Positions 1 through 6,998 of a DNA stretch of 7,684 nucleotides are shown here, one piece after another. The stretch spans positions 1 through 7,684 of the forward strand of contig CAZZBK010000201.1 of NCBI GenBank assembly GCA_964652155.1, in the 5' to 3' direction. Within the stretch, counting starts at the first letter, position 1. Each line of letters starts with the position of its first letter. The notes beneath the pieces are model-generated. The model was not told the origin of the DNA, searched no databases, and worked only from the letters and a program-made list of their open reading frames with translations. A program made the position numbers and the translations under genes. Origin of the DNA: CAZZBK01 sp964652155 (GTDB lineage: Bacteria; Planctomycetota; Planctomycetia; Pirellulales; PNKZ01).

Positions 1-1317
<1,317 letters not shown>

Positions 1318-1351
1318 GCGTCATCCCGGCGACACCACGAGTGTTTCACAC

Positions 1352-1394
1352 ACGCCGCCCAGAACCAGCAACGGTGTCTGGGCGGCGTTTTTTT
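1352..1394 (+). terminator. Rho-independent terminator of rpsA
   Basis: A perfect 12-bp inverted repeat (ACGCCGCCCAGA at 1352-1363 against TCTGGGCGGCGT at 1377-1388) encloses a 13-nt loop. It is followed directly by seven T (1388-1394). It sits 34 nt after the rpsA stop codon. The GC-rich stem with a T run is the standard intrinsic terminator form and separates rpsA from larB. Confidence 0.94.
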
Positions 1395-1419
1395 GCGCCC
1401 ACTCGAGCAACTCCCTCGA

Positions 1420-1431
1420 GAATCGCGATTC
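1420..1431. promoter_or_regulatory. 12-bp perfect palindrome upstream of larB, possible operator
   Basis: GAATCGCGATTC at 1420-1431 is a perfect palindrome. It is preceded by two CTCGAG palindromes (1402-1407 and 1415-1420) separated by 7 nt. The cluster lies between the rpsA terminator and larB, a few bases upstream of the possible -35 box. The symmetry is seen directly. An operator function is inference, and short palindromes also arise by chance in GC-rich DNA. Confidence 0.25.
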
Positions 1432-1435
1432 CCTG

Positions 1436-1463
1436 TAGACCGCACTGCCCGAGCCTTTCTAAA
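1436..1463 (+). promoter_or_regulatory. Weak sigma-70-like promoter candidate for larB
   Basis: TAGACC (1436-1441, 4/6 to TTGACA) and TCTAAA (1458-1463, 4/6 to TATAAT) are separated by 16 nt. Transcription would begin close to 1470, almost at the larB ATG (1472), implying a leaderless or nearly leaderless message. A new promoter is expected here because rpsA terminates upstream, but the boxes are weak. Confidence 0.27.
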
Positions 1464-1471
1464 CTGAGGGC

Positions 1472-2214
1472 ATGAACGCACCTGACCTCGAATCGCTCGC
1501 GCGGCAATTGCTCGGCGGAGAACTCTCGCTCCCCGAGTTTATTGGCCGCCTCAAGTCACCCAGCATCGCCGACGTCGGCGAGGCGCAGGTCGATCTCGAT
1601 CGCCGCGGCCGCTGTGGCTTCCCCGAGGTCGTCTACGGGGCGGGCAAAACGCTCACGGCCCTCGAAAAAGTCTTTGCCGCCCTGCTCGCGCGCGGCGAGA
1701 GCGTGCTGGCCACGCGCATCAACGCCGAACAGGCCGCGGCCCTGGCCGAGAAGTTTCCTCACGGGCGATACAACCCCATCGCCCGCACCTATCGCGTTGC
1801 GTTCAACGACTCCGCCGCGAAACCAATCGGCCGCGTGGCCATTGTCACGGCGGGGACCAGCGATCGACCCGTGGCCGAAGAGGCTCGCGAGACTGCCGAG
1901 TGGCTCGGGCTCGAGGTCCGCATGCTCAACGACGTCGGCGTGGCCGGGCCGCAACGCTTGCTCGCGCGGCTCGACGAACTCGCGGGGGTCGATGCGGTCG
2001 TGGTCATCGCCGGCATGGAAGGAGCCCTGCCGAGTGTCGTCGCCGGCTATGTCGACTGCCCCGTGATCGGAGTCCCCACGAGTGTCGGCTACGGCGCGAG
2101 TTTTGGCGGGCTGTCGGCGTTGCTGAGCATGCTCAATAGCTGCGCGTCGAACGTCGCGGTCGTCAACATCGACGCCGGTTTCAAAGGTGCGTATCTGGCC
2201 GGGGTCATCGCCCG
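1472..2214 (+). CDS. larB: LarB, pyridinium-3,5-biscarboxylic acid mononucleotide synthase (3' end lost in gap)
   Basis: LarB carboxylates nicotinate adenine dinucleotide and releases AMP, the first step in making the nickel-pincer nucleotide cofactor of lactate racemase and related enzymes. Older annotations call it CpmA or NCAIR mutase (PurE)-related. The 247 visible residues carry the family hallmarks: RRGRCGFPEVVYGAGKT (45-60), VTAGTSDRPVAEEA (125-138), NDVGVAGPQRLL (153-164), VIAGMEGALPSVV (178-190), PTSVGYGASFGG (202-213) and MLNSCA (220-225). Cys224 in the last motif probably matches the cysteine that forms the adduct with the substrate; Glu183 in GMEG is another likely active-site residue. 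LarB proteins are about 250 residues long, so only the last few residues and the stop codon should lie in the N run. The ATG at 1472 has GAGGG only 1 nt upstream, too close for a good ribosome-binding site. No larA, larC or larE is visible here. Confidence 0.92.
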
Positions 2215-2314
2215 NNNNNNNNNNNNNNNNNNNNNNNNNNNNNNNNNNNNNNNNNNNNNNNNNNNNNNNNNNNNNNNNNNNNNNNNNNNNNNNNNNNNNN
2301 NNNNNNNNNNNNNN
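2215..2314. other. Assembly gap, exactly 100 N
   Basis: One uninterrupted run of 100 N. A round 100 is the usual placeholder for a scaffold gap of unknown length. The reading frame stays open through it only because 100 N happens to join two genes in the same frame. The missing DNA must hold at least the larB stop codon and the 5' part of nnrD, roughly 75-100 codons judged by family length, so the true gap is probably longer than 100 bases and might contain another gene. Confidence 0.97.
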
Positions 2315-2911
2315 CGCGCACGCGCCAAGTTGCGGCCACTCATCGAGGTGGCCGATGTCGTCGCGCTCGGGCCGGGCATCGCGCGCTCGGTCGATGTGCA
2401 ACGACTCGTCGTCGAGTTGTATCAAAGCGTCTCGCGGCCGATGGTCGTCGACGCCGACGCGCTCTACTCCCTGGGCCGACACCGTGCGACGCTTCTACAT
2501 TTGCCCGCCGCGCGCGTCTTAACGCCGCACCCAGGCGAGTTCCGCCGGCTCGTGTCGTGCGCCCCCGACGCCTCGCGCGAACAGCTCGAAGCGACCGCGA
2601 TCGATTGGGCCGCGCAGACCGGCGCGGTGCTCGTGCTCAAAGGTCATCGCTCGCTCATCACCGACGGCACGCGTATCGAGCATAACACGACCGGCAACCC
2701 GGGCCTGGCCAAGGGAGGAAGCGGCGACGTGCTCACGGGCGTCATCGCGGCGCTGCTGGCTCAAGGGCTCGCGCCGTTCGAGGCCGCCCGGCTCGCGTGT
2801 CACGTTCACGGCCGCGCCGCCGACCTGGCCGTCAAATCGCTCGGACAAATCTCGCTGACGGCCGGCGACCTGTTGCAATTCCTGCCCGTCGCATTCCACG
2901 AGTTGGCGTAG
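2315..2911 (+). CDS. nnrD: ADP-dependent (S)-NAD(P)H-hydrate dehydratase, 3' part
   Basis: NnrD repairs damaged (hydrated) NADH and NADPH by dehydration driven by ADP hydrolysis, usually together with the epimerase NnrE. It has the ribokinase-like fold of the YjeF C-terminal domain. The 198 visible residues contain GPGI (19-22), VVDADAL (44-50), LTPHPGEF (69-76), LKGHRSLITDG (108-118) and NTTGNPGLAKGGSGDVLTG (124-142). Asp138 of GSGD is the expected catalytic base, and GLTA/DLL-like residues near the end (SLTAGDLL, 180-187) match the family C terminus. Stand-alone NnrD is about 280-300 residues, so 80-100 N-terminal residues are hidden in the gap. Whether an NnrE domain is fused upstream cannot be seen. 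It is a separate gene from larB despite the continuous frame. The stop TAG (2909-2911) is followed after 4 nt by a double-hairpin repeat. Confidence 0.92.
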   Translation, partial: RARAKLRPLIEVADVVALGPGIARSVDVQRLVVELYQSVSRPMVVDADALYSLGRHRATLLHLPAARVLTPHPGEFRRLVSCAPDASREQLEATAIDWAAQTGAVLVLKGHRSLITDGTRIEHNTTGNPGLAKGGSGDVLTGVIAALLAQGLAPFEAARLACHVHGRAADLAVKSLGQISLTAGDLLQFLPVAFHELA

Positions 2912-2915
2912 CAAC

Positions 2916-2962
2916 CCCTTCTCCCGTCGGGAGAAGGTGGCGACGCAGTCGCCGGATGAGGG
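2916..2962 (+). repeat. Double-hairpin intergenic repeat, copy 1
   Basis: First hairpin: CCTTCTCCC (2917-2925) pairs with GGGAGAAGG (2929-2937) around a 3-nt loop. Second hairpin: GGCGAC (2939-2944) pairs with GTCGCC (2948-2953) around GCA. The element ends GGATGAGGG. The same design recurs inverted at 3019-3061 and in the same orientation at 4582-4624. The second stem carries compensated changes relative to the other copies (GGCGAC/GTCGCC against GGCC/GGCC), so structure seems conserved over sequence. It begins 4 nt after the nnrD stop and may act as a transcript end or stabiliser; there is no T tract. Confidence 0.85.
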
Positions 2963-3018
2963 TGGCTCGCCTCGTCACCAAGTCCACCCATCGCCGACGG
3001 GCATCGCGCCTCGATACT

Positions 3019-3061
3019 CCCTCACCCGGCCTATCGGCCACCCTCTCCCGTCGGGAGAGGG
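3019..3061 (-). repeat. Double-hairpin intergenic repeat, copy 2 (inverted)
   Basis: This is the reverse complement form of the 2916-2962 element. It starts CCCTCACCC, then a small stem GGCC (3028-3031)/GGCC (3036-3039) around TATC, then CCCTCTCCC (3041-3049)/GGGAGAGGG (3053-3061) around GTC. Together with copy 1 it forms a head-to-head pair of about 146 bp, the BIME-like arrangement of REP elements. The outer stem has a coordinated pair change relative to copy 1 (CCTTCTCCC to CCCTCTCCC with the matching change in the other arm). Confidence 0.85.
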
Positions 3062-3092
3062 ACTCGCGATCACGCTGTTTATCAACCCGTGT

Positions 3093-3115
3093 CAGCTAGC
3101 CTTGCTGGCATGCTG
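3093..3115. repeat. Imperfect hairpin upstream of the SH3b gene
   Basis: CAGCTAGCC (3093-3101) and GGCATGCTG (3107-3115) pair at 7 of 9 positions around a 5-nt loop. It lies about 95 nt upstream of the SH3b gene start, in DNA with no gene (2912-3209). Apart from this, the two repeat copies and a possible promoter, I see nothing else in that stretch. Confidence 0.35.
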
Positions 3116-3127
3116 AGTAATTCGGTC

Positions 3128-3156
3128 TTGAGTCCCTCGGGCGATTGGGGTACAAG
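3128..3156 (+). promoter_or_regulatory. Promoter candidate for the SH3b gene
   Basis: TTGAGT (3128-3133, 4/6) and TACAAG (3151-3156, 4/6) are separated by the ideal 17 nt. The predicted start would be near 3163, about 45 nt before the ATG at 3210. The TACAA core recurs in the -10 candidate ahead of rsmE. A new promoter is plausible because repeats separate this gene from nnrD. Confidence 0.38.
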
Positions 3157-3209
3157 GCCGCGTCTAATTTCTGCGCGCACGGTTTCGATCCCATTGGCGG
3201 AGCAAAGGA

Positions 3210-4541
3210 ATGCTCGCTCGGAGTGCGGCTTGGTTGTGGTTGCTGGTGATCGTGTCGTCGGCCTCGGCTGACGAGACGTTCCCCTATCGCGCCACGGTCA
3301 CGCTCGAAGATTTGAACGTCCGCAGCGGGCCGGGCGAGACCTATTACCCGGTGATGAAACTCAAGCTCGGCGACATCGTCGAGGTGTTTCGCCATGACCC
3401 CGGCGGCTGGCAGGCCATTCGGCCTCCGGTGGGCAGCTTCAGTTGGATCGCCGGCGAGTTCGTCGAGTTGGGCGAAGGCAACACCGGCCGCGTCGTCGGC
3501 AATCGGGTCGTGTCGCGCGTCGGCAGCGTGTTCAGCGACATTCGCGATGTGATCCAAGTCCGATTGGGGCAGGGCGAAGAGGTCGAGATTCTCGACAAGC
3601 ATGAGCAGAACACGCCCGAGGGCTTGAAGACCTGGTACAAGATCACGCCGCCGGCGGGCGAATTTCGTTGGGTGGCTGGCAAGTTCCTCGCGCCACAGTC
3701 GACCGAAGCGGCCGCCGAGCCGCCGCGAACCTCCACCGCGCCCACGAGCGTTTCGGTTCCTGAGCCCACGCCTTCCGCGCTCAACAAGCCGCCCGCGCCC
3801 GAGTCGCTCGAACTGCTCGCCAAGTTGCAGGAAGTGCAACAGGAACTCGCCGCCTTAAAGGCCGCCGGGCCGCGTGACGGCTGGGTCAGTCGCGGACAAG
3901 CCTCGACGACCTCCGGCAACTCGACCCCGGGCAACGCTTCGACCGCGCTCACCGCGCCGTCGGTTGCCAAGACATTTGCCATTCACCAAGGCAACGTCCC
4001 GTACGCACTCGATCAGCTCGAACTACAAGTGGCCGAAGTCGTGTCGCGCGACACGACCCTGTGGGATTTTCGCGATGTGACCGGCCAGGCCGAGCGAGTA
4101 CTGGCCGTGGCCTCGACCGAGGCCGAGCGGCAGCGAGCACGAAACTTGCTCACCCGGGTCGAGAAGTTTGACGACATTCGCAAGCGGACGGCACAAGTGA
4201 CAGCGCAGCGATTGGCGCTCGAAGAAGCGTCGCGCACCCGGACAGCGTCGCGCGCCGCCAACAACTCACAGATCGAACTCCGCGACCCGTTGCGCAAATA
4301 CGATGGCACGGGACGCTTGGCCGAGGTCGTGTCGCAGAAGACGGGCGCGCCGCAGTTCGCGCTCGTCAATGCCACGGGAGATGTGCAGTTCTACGTCACC
4401 CCCGCCCCGGGAGTGAACCTGCGTCCGTTCTTGGGTCGCGAGATTGGTGTGACCGGCATCATGGGCTATCTGCCCGAGCAACGCATGCGTCACGTGACCG
4501 CCAAGCGCGTCGAGGAACTCGACGCCGCAAAGATCCGGTAG
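3210..4541 (+). CDS. Secreted protein with two bacterial SH3 (SH3b) domains and an unassigned C-terminal region
   Basis: The protein has 443 residues. The ATG at 3210 is preceded by GGAG (3199-3202) at 7 nt, a good ribosome-binding site. Residues 1-20 are a signal peptide ending SSASA before DETF, so export is expected. The first SH3b domain (about 26-86) carries LNVRSGPGETYYPV and ends FSWIAGEFVE. The second (about 93-162) is divergent, lacks the RSGPG motif, but ends in the parallel FRWVAGKFL. A Pro/Thr/Ser/Ala-rich linker (163-198) leads to a short heptad-like helix (199-219), a Gly/Ser/Thr spacer, a charged helical stretch (about 262-345) and a compact beta-rich end (364-437, YDGTGRLAEVV...YVTPAPG...GVTGIMGYL). 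SH3b domains often bind peptidoglycan or cell-surface ligands. No catalytic motif is visible, so I give no specific function. A planctomycete-type structural or envelope protein is the best guess. Confidence 0.85.
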   Translation: MLARSAAWLWLLVIVSSASADETFPYRATVTLEDLNVRSGPGETYYPVMKLKLGDIVEVFRHDPGGWQAIRPPVGSFSWIAGEFVELGEGNTGRVVGNRVVSRVGSVFSDIRDVIQVRLGQGEEVEILDKHEQNTPEGLKTWYKITPPAGEFRWVAGKFLAPQSTEAAAEPPRTSTAPTSVSVPEPTPSALNKPPAPESLELLAKLQEVQQELAALKAAGPRDGWVSRGQASTTSGNSTPGNASTALTAPSVAKTFAIHQGNVPYALDQLELQVAEVVSRDTTLWDFRDVTGQAERVLAVASTEAERQRARNLLTRVEKFDDIRKRTAQVTAQRLALEEASRTRTASRAANNSQIELRDPLRKYDGTGRLAEVVSQKTGAPQFALVNATGDVQFYVTPAPGVNLRPFLGREIGVTGIMGYLPEQRMRHVTAKRVEELDAAKIR

Positions 4542-4581
4542 TTGCGCTCACACAAATGCACGCGCGTCGGTTCATCCAATA

Positions 4582-4624
4582 CCCTTCTCCCACTGGGAGA
4601 AGGTGGCCGCAGGCCGGATGAGGG
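4582..4624 (+). repeat. Double-hairpin intergenic repeat, copy 3
   Basis: CCTTCTCCC (4583-4591) pairs with GGGAGAAGG (4595-4603) around ACT, then GGCC (4605-4608) pairs with GGCC (4612-4615) around GCA. The end is GGATGAGGG, identical to copy 1. It lies 40 nt after the stop of the SH3b gene, in the same orientation relative to the upstream gene as copy 1 has to nnrD. No T tract follows. Confidence 0.85.
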
Positions 4625-4661
4625 TCGTGTCACGTTAGAGCATTTCCGAAGCTGTACTTGA

Positions 4662-4729
4662 GGTGCCATGGCCACACGTAGGGTGACCATGCAGCAAACA
4701 TGCCCACGCCGAGCCGTGGGCATGGCACC
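4662..4729. repeat. Inverted-repeat element with two competing pairings
   Basis: GGTGCCATGGCCAC (4662-4675) and GTGGGCATGGCACC (4716-4729) are inverted copies with one mismatch in 14. The right arm also belongs to a perfect 10-bp hairpin, CATGCCCACG (4699-4708) with CGTGGGCATG (4715-4724) around CCGAGC. The same (GGTGC)CATG(C/G)CCAC unit thus occurs three times in 68 bp, in two orientations. It is unrelated to the CCTTCTCCC repeat next to it. It resembles a REP/BIME or a very small non-autonomous element; no flanking target duplication is evident. It lies between the SH3b gene and the esterase promoter. Confidence 0.72.
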
Positions 4730-4780
4730 CGATCAGGATAAGATTATGCCGAGGCGATCGAATGCTGAGGCCTGAACTTT

Positions 4781-4809
4781 TTGGCGAAGCTCGACGGACG
4801 CGTTATACT
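4781..4809 (+). promoter_or_regulatory. Sigma-70-like promoter of the SGNH hydrolase gene
   Basis: TTGGCG (4781-4786, 4/6) and TATACT (4804-4809, 5/6) have a 17-nt spacer. Transcription would begin near 4816, leaving a leader of about 37 nt with GGAG at 4841-4844 before the ATG at 4853. This is the best promoter in the window and argues against the upstream TTG at 4781 as a start codon, since that TTG is part of the -35 box. Confidence 0.55.
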
Positions 4810-4852
4810 CGTCACACTGCTTGTTGACCCACCTTTCGCCGGAGAATGTTTC

Positions 4853-5989
4853 ATGCGTCGCCGCGTTGCCTTGTCGTCGCTCTTATTGCTGCCGCTGCTC
4901 GTGTCGCTGGCCACGGCCGCCGAGCCGGAGTTGATCCCCGCGTCGCAAGGGGTCAAGGACGAAAAGCAACCGCTCGTGTGGTACGACATCAAGCTGCTGG
5001 GGGTCGAAGGACGCGGCTGGAATGAGACGAAGTCGTTTTACGATCGTTTTCCGGCCAAGGCCGAAGGGGTGATCCGACAGGCGGTCTGGAACTTGTCACT
5101 CAACAGCGCCGGCATGAACGTGCGATTTGTGACCGACGCCCCATCGATCCAGGCCCGCTGGAAACTCCGCTCGCAAACGTTGGCCTTGCCGCACATGCCC
5201 GCGACGGGGGTGAGCGGCGTCGACCTGTATGCCCGTCGGGGCTCCGAGCCGTGGCATTGGGTGAATGTCGGTCGGCCGACGCAATTCCCCGTCAATCAAC
5301 AAGCGCTGGTAACCAGCATCATCCCGGGGAGCAAGGAGTTTCTGCTCTACCTGCCGCTGTACAACGGCGTCGAGCAAGTCGAGATCGGCCTGCCGGTCGA
5401 TACCAAACTGTACAAAGCACCGCAGTGGGGCGAGCAGGCCAAGCCGATTGTGTTCTACGGCACGAGCATCACGCACGGCGCGTGTGCCTCGCGCCCCGGC
5501 ATGTGTTATCCGGCGATCATCGCGCGGCGGCTCCATCGACCGCACCTCAACTTGGGTTTCAGCGGCAACGCGCTCATGGAGAGCGAGATCGCCCAATTGC
5601 TCGCCGAGCTTGACCCTTGCGTGTATGTGTTGAATTCGCTCCCTAACATGAACGCCACACAGGTGCGCGAACGGGCCGAGAAGTTCGTGCAGACCCTGCG
5701 CGCCGCGCGCCCCAACACACCGATCGTCCTGTGCGAGGACCGGACGTATGCCAACGCCAAATGGGTACCCGCCCAACGCGAGCGTAATGACACGAGCCGT
5801 GTCGAGTTGAAACAGGCTTACGAACGGTTGCTCAAGGCGGGCGTGAAAGGCCTGTACTACATCGATGGCGAGACGCAACTTGCGGCCGATGGCGAAGACA
5901 CGGTCGACTCGTCGCACCCGACCGACCTGGGCTTTGTCCACATGGCCGACAAATTCACGCCCGTGATCGAGAAGGCGCTCAAGCCGTAA
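4853..5989 (+). CDS. Secreted SGNH/GDSL-type hydrolase with GxDLY N-terminal domain
   Basis: This is a predicted exported esterase or acylhydrolase of 378 residues. I chose the ATG at 4853 because GGAG lies 8 nt upstream and the product then begins with a classic signal peptide (MRRR, a Leu-rich core, cleavage after ATA near residue 22). The N-terminal beta domain (about 40-185) contains GVDLYAR (122-128), the hallmark of the GxDLY domain found before this hydrolase type. The SGNH domain (about 195-376) shows block I FYGTSITHG with nucleophile Ser205, block II NLGFSGNA with Gly238, block III LNSLPNMN with Asn265 as the likely oxyanion residue, and block V DSSHP with Asp352 and His355. All four SGNH positions are present, so it should be active. 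Relatives remove acyl groups from sugars or polysaccharides; the substrate here is unknown. It ends 12 nt from the convergent ATPase gene. Confidence 0.9.
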   Translation: MRRRVALSSLLLLPLLVSLATAAEPELIPASQGVKDEKQPLVWYDIKLLGVEGRGWNETKSFYDRFPAKAEGVIRQAVWNLSLNSAGMNVRFVTDAPSIQARWKLRSQTLALPHMPATGVSGVDLYARRGSEPWHWVNVGRPTQFPVNQQALVTSIIPGSKEFLLYLPLYNGVEQVEIGLPVDTKLYKAPQWGEQAKPIVFYGTSITHGACASRPGMCYPAIIARRLHRPHLNLGFSGNALMESEIAQLLAELDPCVYVLNSLPNMNATQVRERAEKFVQTLRAARPNTPIVLCEDRTYANAKWVPAQRERNDTSRVELKQAYERLLKAGVKGLYYIDGETQLAADGEDTVDSSHPTDLGFVHMADKFTPVIEKALKP

Positions 5990-5991
5990 TC

Positions 5992-6011
5992 GGCCGCCGA
6001 GCTACGCGGCC
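5992..6011. terminator. Small hairpin between convergent genes
   Basis: GGCCGC (5992-5997) and GCGGCC (6006-6011) form a 6-bp stem with an 8-nt loop. It spans the 12-nt gap between the two convergent stop codons and overlaps the end of the minus-strand gene. There is no T run on either side, so a terminator role for both genes is only a possibility. Confidence 0.25.
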
Positions 6012-6820
6012 ACGCCGCTGCTGTGGACGACGGCCAACTCATGAAACACGCTCTCAAGGGTCTCGACGTCGATCATGGCGCGCTGTTGACCCGCGCCGGC
6101 GATCAGGGCGAGTTCGGCCAACTGCACGATGTGCCGCGGCACGCCTTGCGTCAGTTCGTGGAGTTGCTCGAGGGCCTCGTCGGTAAAGATCGGCGCGTCT
6201 CGGCCGGCCTGCGCGAGTGCGTGGGTCACAAAGCCGCGCGTGTCGGCCAAGTCCCAGGGCTCGACATCGATCCGCAGATCGACCAGCTCCAAGAGCCGTG
6301 ACGACAGGCGATCGATGGCCGCGCCACGTCCCGCGAGCACGATCGTCAACGGCGAGCCGGCCGTGCGGTCGAGCAGCGCCAGCCGGGTGAGTTGTGTTAG
6401 CAAGGTGGGGTCGGCCTGCTCGACGTCGTCGGCCAACAACAGCACCGGGGTGCGGCAATGTCGCCAGGCGGTGAGTTGATCGGTGATTTGCTGCCAGCGC
6501 TCGGCCAGCGGCGCGGCAGGAATCGTGCCGTCGCTCCAAGCCCAAACGATCGCATTGAGCAGCTCGCTCGTTTCGAGTCCGAGCAAGCTGAGCCGGCAGA
6601 CCTTGGCCCCTTGGCTGCGCCAGCGCTGCGTGAACACCTCGAGGAGCAACGACTTGCCGGTGCCCGAGGGACCGGTCAACAGCCCGAGCCGCTGTTGGCC
6701 TTCGATCAGGAATTGCAGCCGCGCCGCGGCTTCTTCCTGCGTTGGAGTCGCGAAGTACACCCGCGCTTCTAGCTGATCGACAAACGGTGCCGTCGTCAGT
6801 CGCCAATGACGTAAATACAT
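6002..6820 (-). CDS. Compact ExeA/GspA-family AAA ATPase
   Basis: A cytoplasmic P-loop ATPase of 272 residues. The start MYLRHWRLTTAPF matches the usual opening of ExeA-like ATPases (MY..HW.L...PF), so I prefer the ATG at 6818-6820 over the in-frame TTG 33 nt upstream. Residues 22-34 (YFATPTQEEAAAR) fit the family's '(Y/F)..S..H.EAL.RL' segment. Walker A is GPSGTGKS (50-57) and Walker B is VLLLADDVE (126-134). LTIVLAGRG (158-166) fits sensor 1, RLSSRLLEL (171-179) may supply the arginine finger, and GVPRHIVQLAELALI (226-240) fits sensor 2. ExeA proteins often carry a C-terminal peptidoglycan-binding domain and help assemble the type II secretin; this one has the ATPase core only. No secretion genes are next to it, so its partner is unknown. 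DNA-transposition ATPases (TniB/MuB-like) are relatives, but no transposase is present. No clear ribosome-binding site. Confidence 0.85.
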   Translation of the reverse strand: MYLRHWRLTTAPFVDQLEARVYFATPTQEEAAARLQFLIEGQQRLGLLTGPSGTGKSLLLEVFTQRWRSQGAKVCRLSLLGLETSELLNAIVWAWSDGTIPAAPLAERWQQITDQLTAWRHCRTPVLLLADDVEQADPTLLTQLTRLALLDRTAGSPLTIVLAGRGAAIDRLSSRLLELVDLRIDVEPWDLADTRGFVTHALAQAGRDAPIFTDEALEQLHELTQGVPRHIVQLAELALIAGAGQQRAMIDVETLESVFHELAVVHSSGVAA

Positions 6821-6894
6821 GGTGGCAGTCTCGTACTCAACAAACAAACACAATCAGGCACGCACGGCGATGGATGCTGAGCGTCGCGGGCAAC

Positions 6895-6923
6895 TGCCCT
6901 AACTCTTCTCTCTTCGGTACAAT
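6895..6923 (+). promoter_or_regulatory. Promoter candidate for rsmE
   Basis: TACAAT (6918-6923, 5/6 to TATAAT) is a good -10 box. The -35 position 17 nt upstream (TGCCCT, 6895-6900) is poor. Transcription would begin near 6930, about 70 nt before the rsmE ATG. The region 6821-6998 lies between divergent genes. I found no matching minus-strand promoter for the ATPase gene. Confidence 0.4.
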
Positions 6924-6998
6924 CGACGGCCAATCTGAACGCATTCGCCCGCTGCTGGCTTTGCTGGCTGGGCAAAAAATAGTGACAGCACCGCGATC

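Noticed and set aside
3096..3839. Open minus-strand frame of 247 codons opposite the SH3b gene and its upstream region
   Set aside because: The composition is Arg/Gly/Asp-rich shadow coding. The plus-strand gene has a signal peptide, SH3b motifs and a ribosome-binding site.
4781..4852. Upstream TTG start for the SGNH hydrolase
   Set aside because: It would add 24 residues before an otherwise perfect signal peptide, and the TTG lies in the likely -35 box.
5096..5941. Open minus-strand frame of 281 codons opposite the esterase
   Set aside because: No motif is visible, and the plus strand carries all SGNH catalytic blocks.
6821..6853. Upstream TTG start for the AAA ATPase
   Set aside because: The 11 extra residues do not match the family start. 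MYLRHWRL beginning at 6820 does.
6947..6971. Short GCTGGCT direct repeat before rsmE
   Set aside because: Two short near-identical units in GC-rich DNA; it is too small to distinguish from chance.
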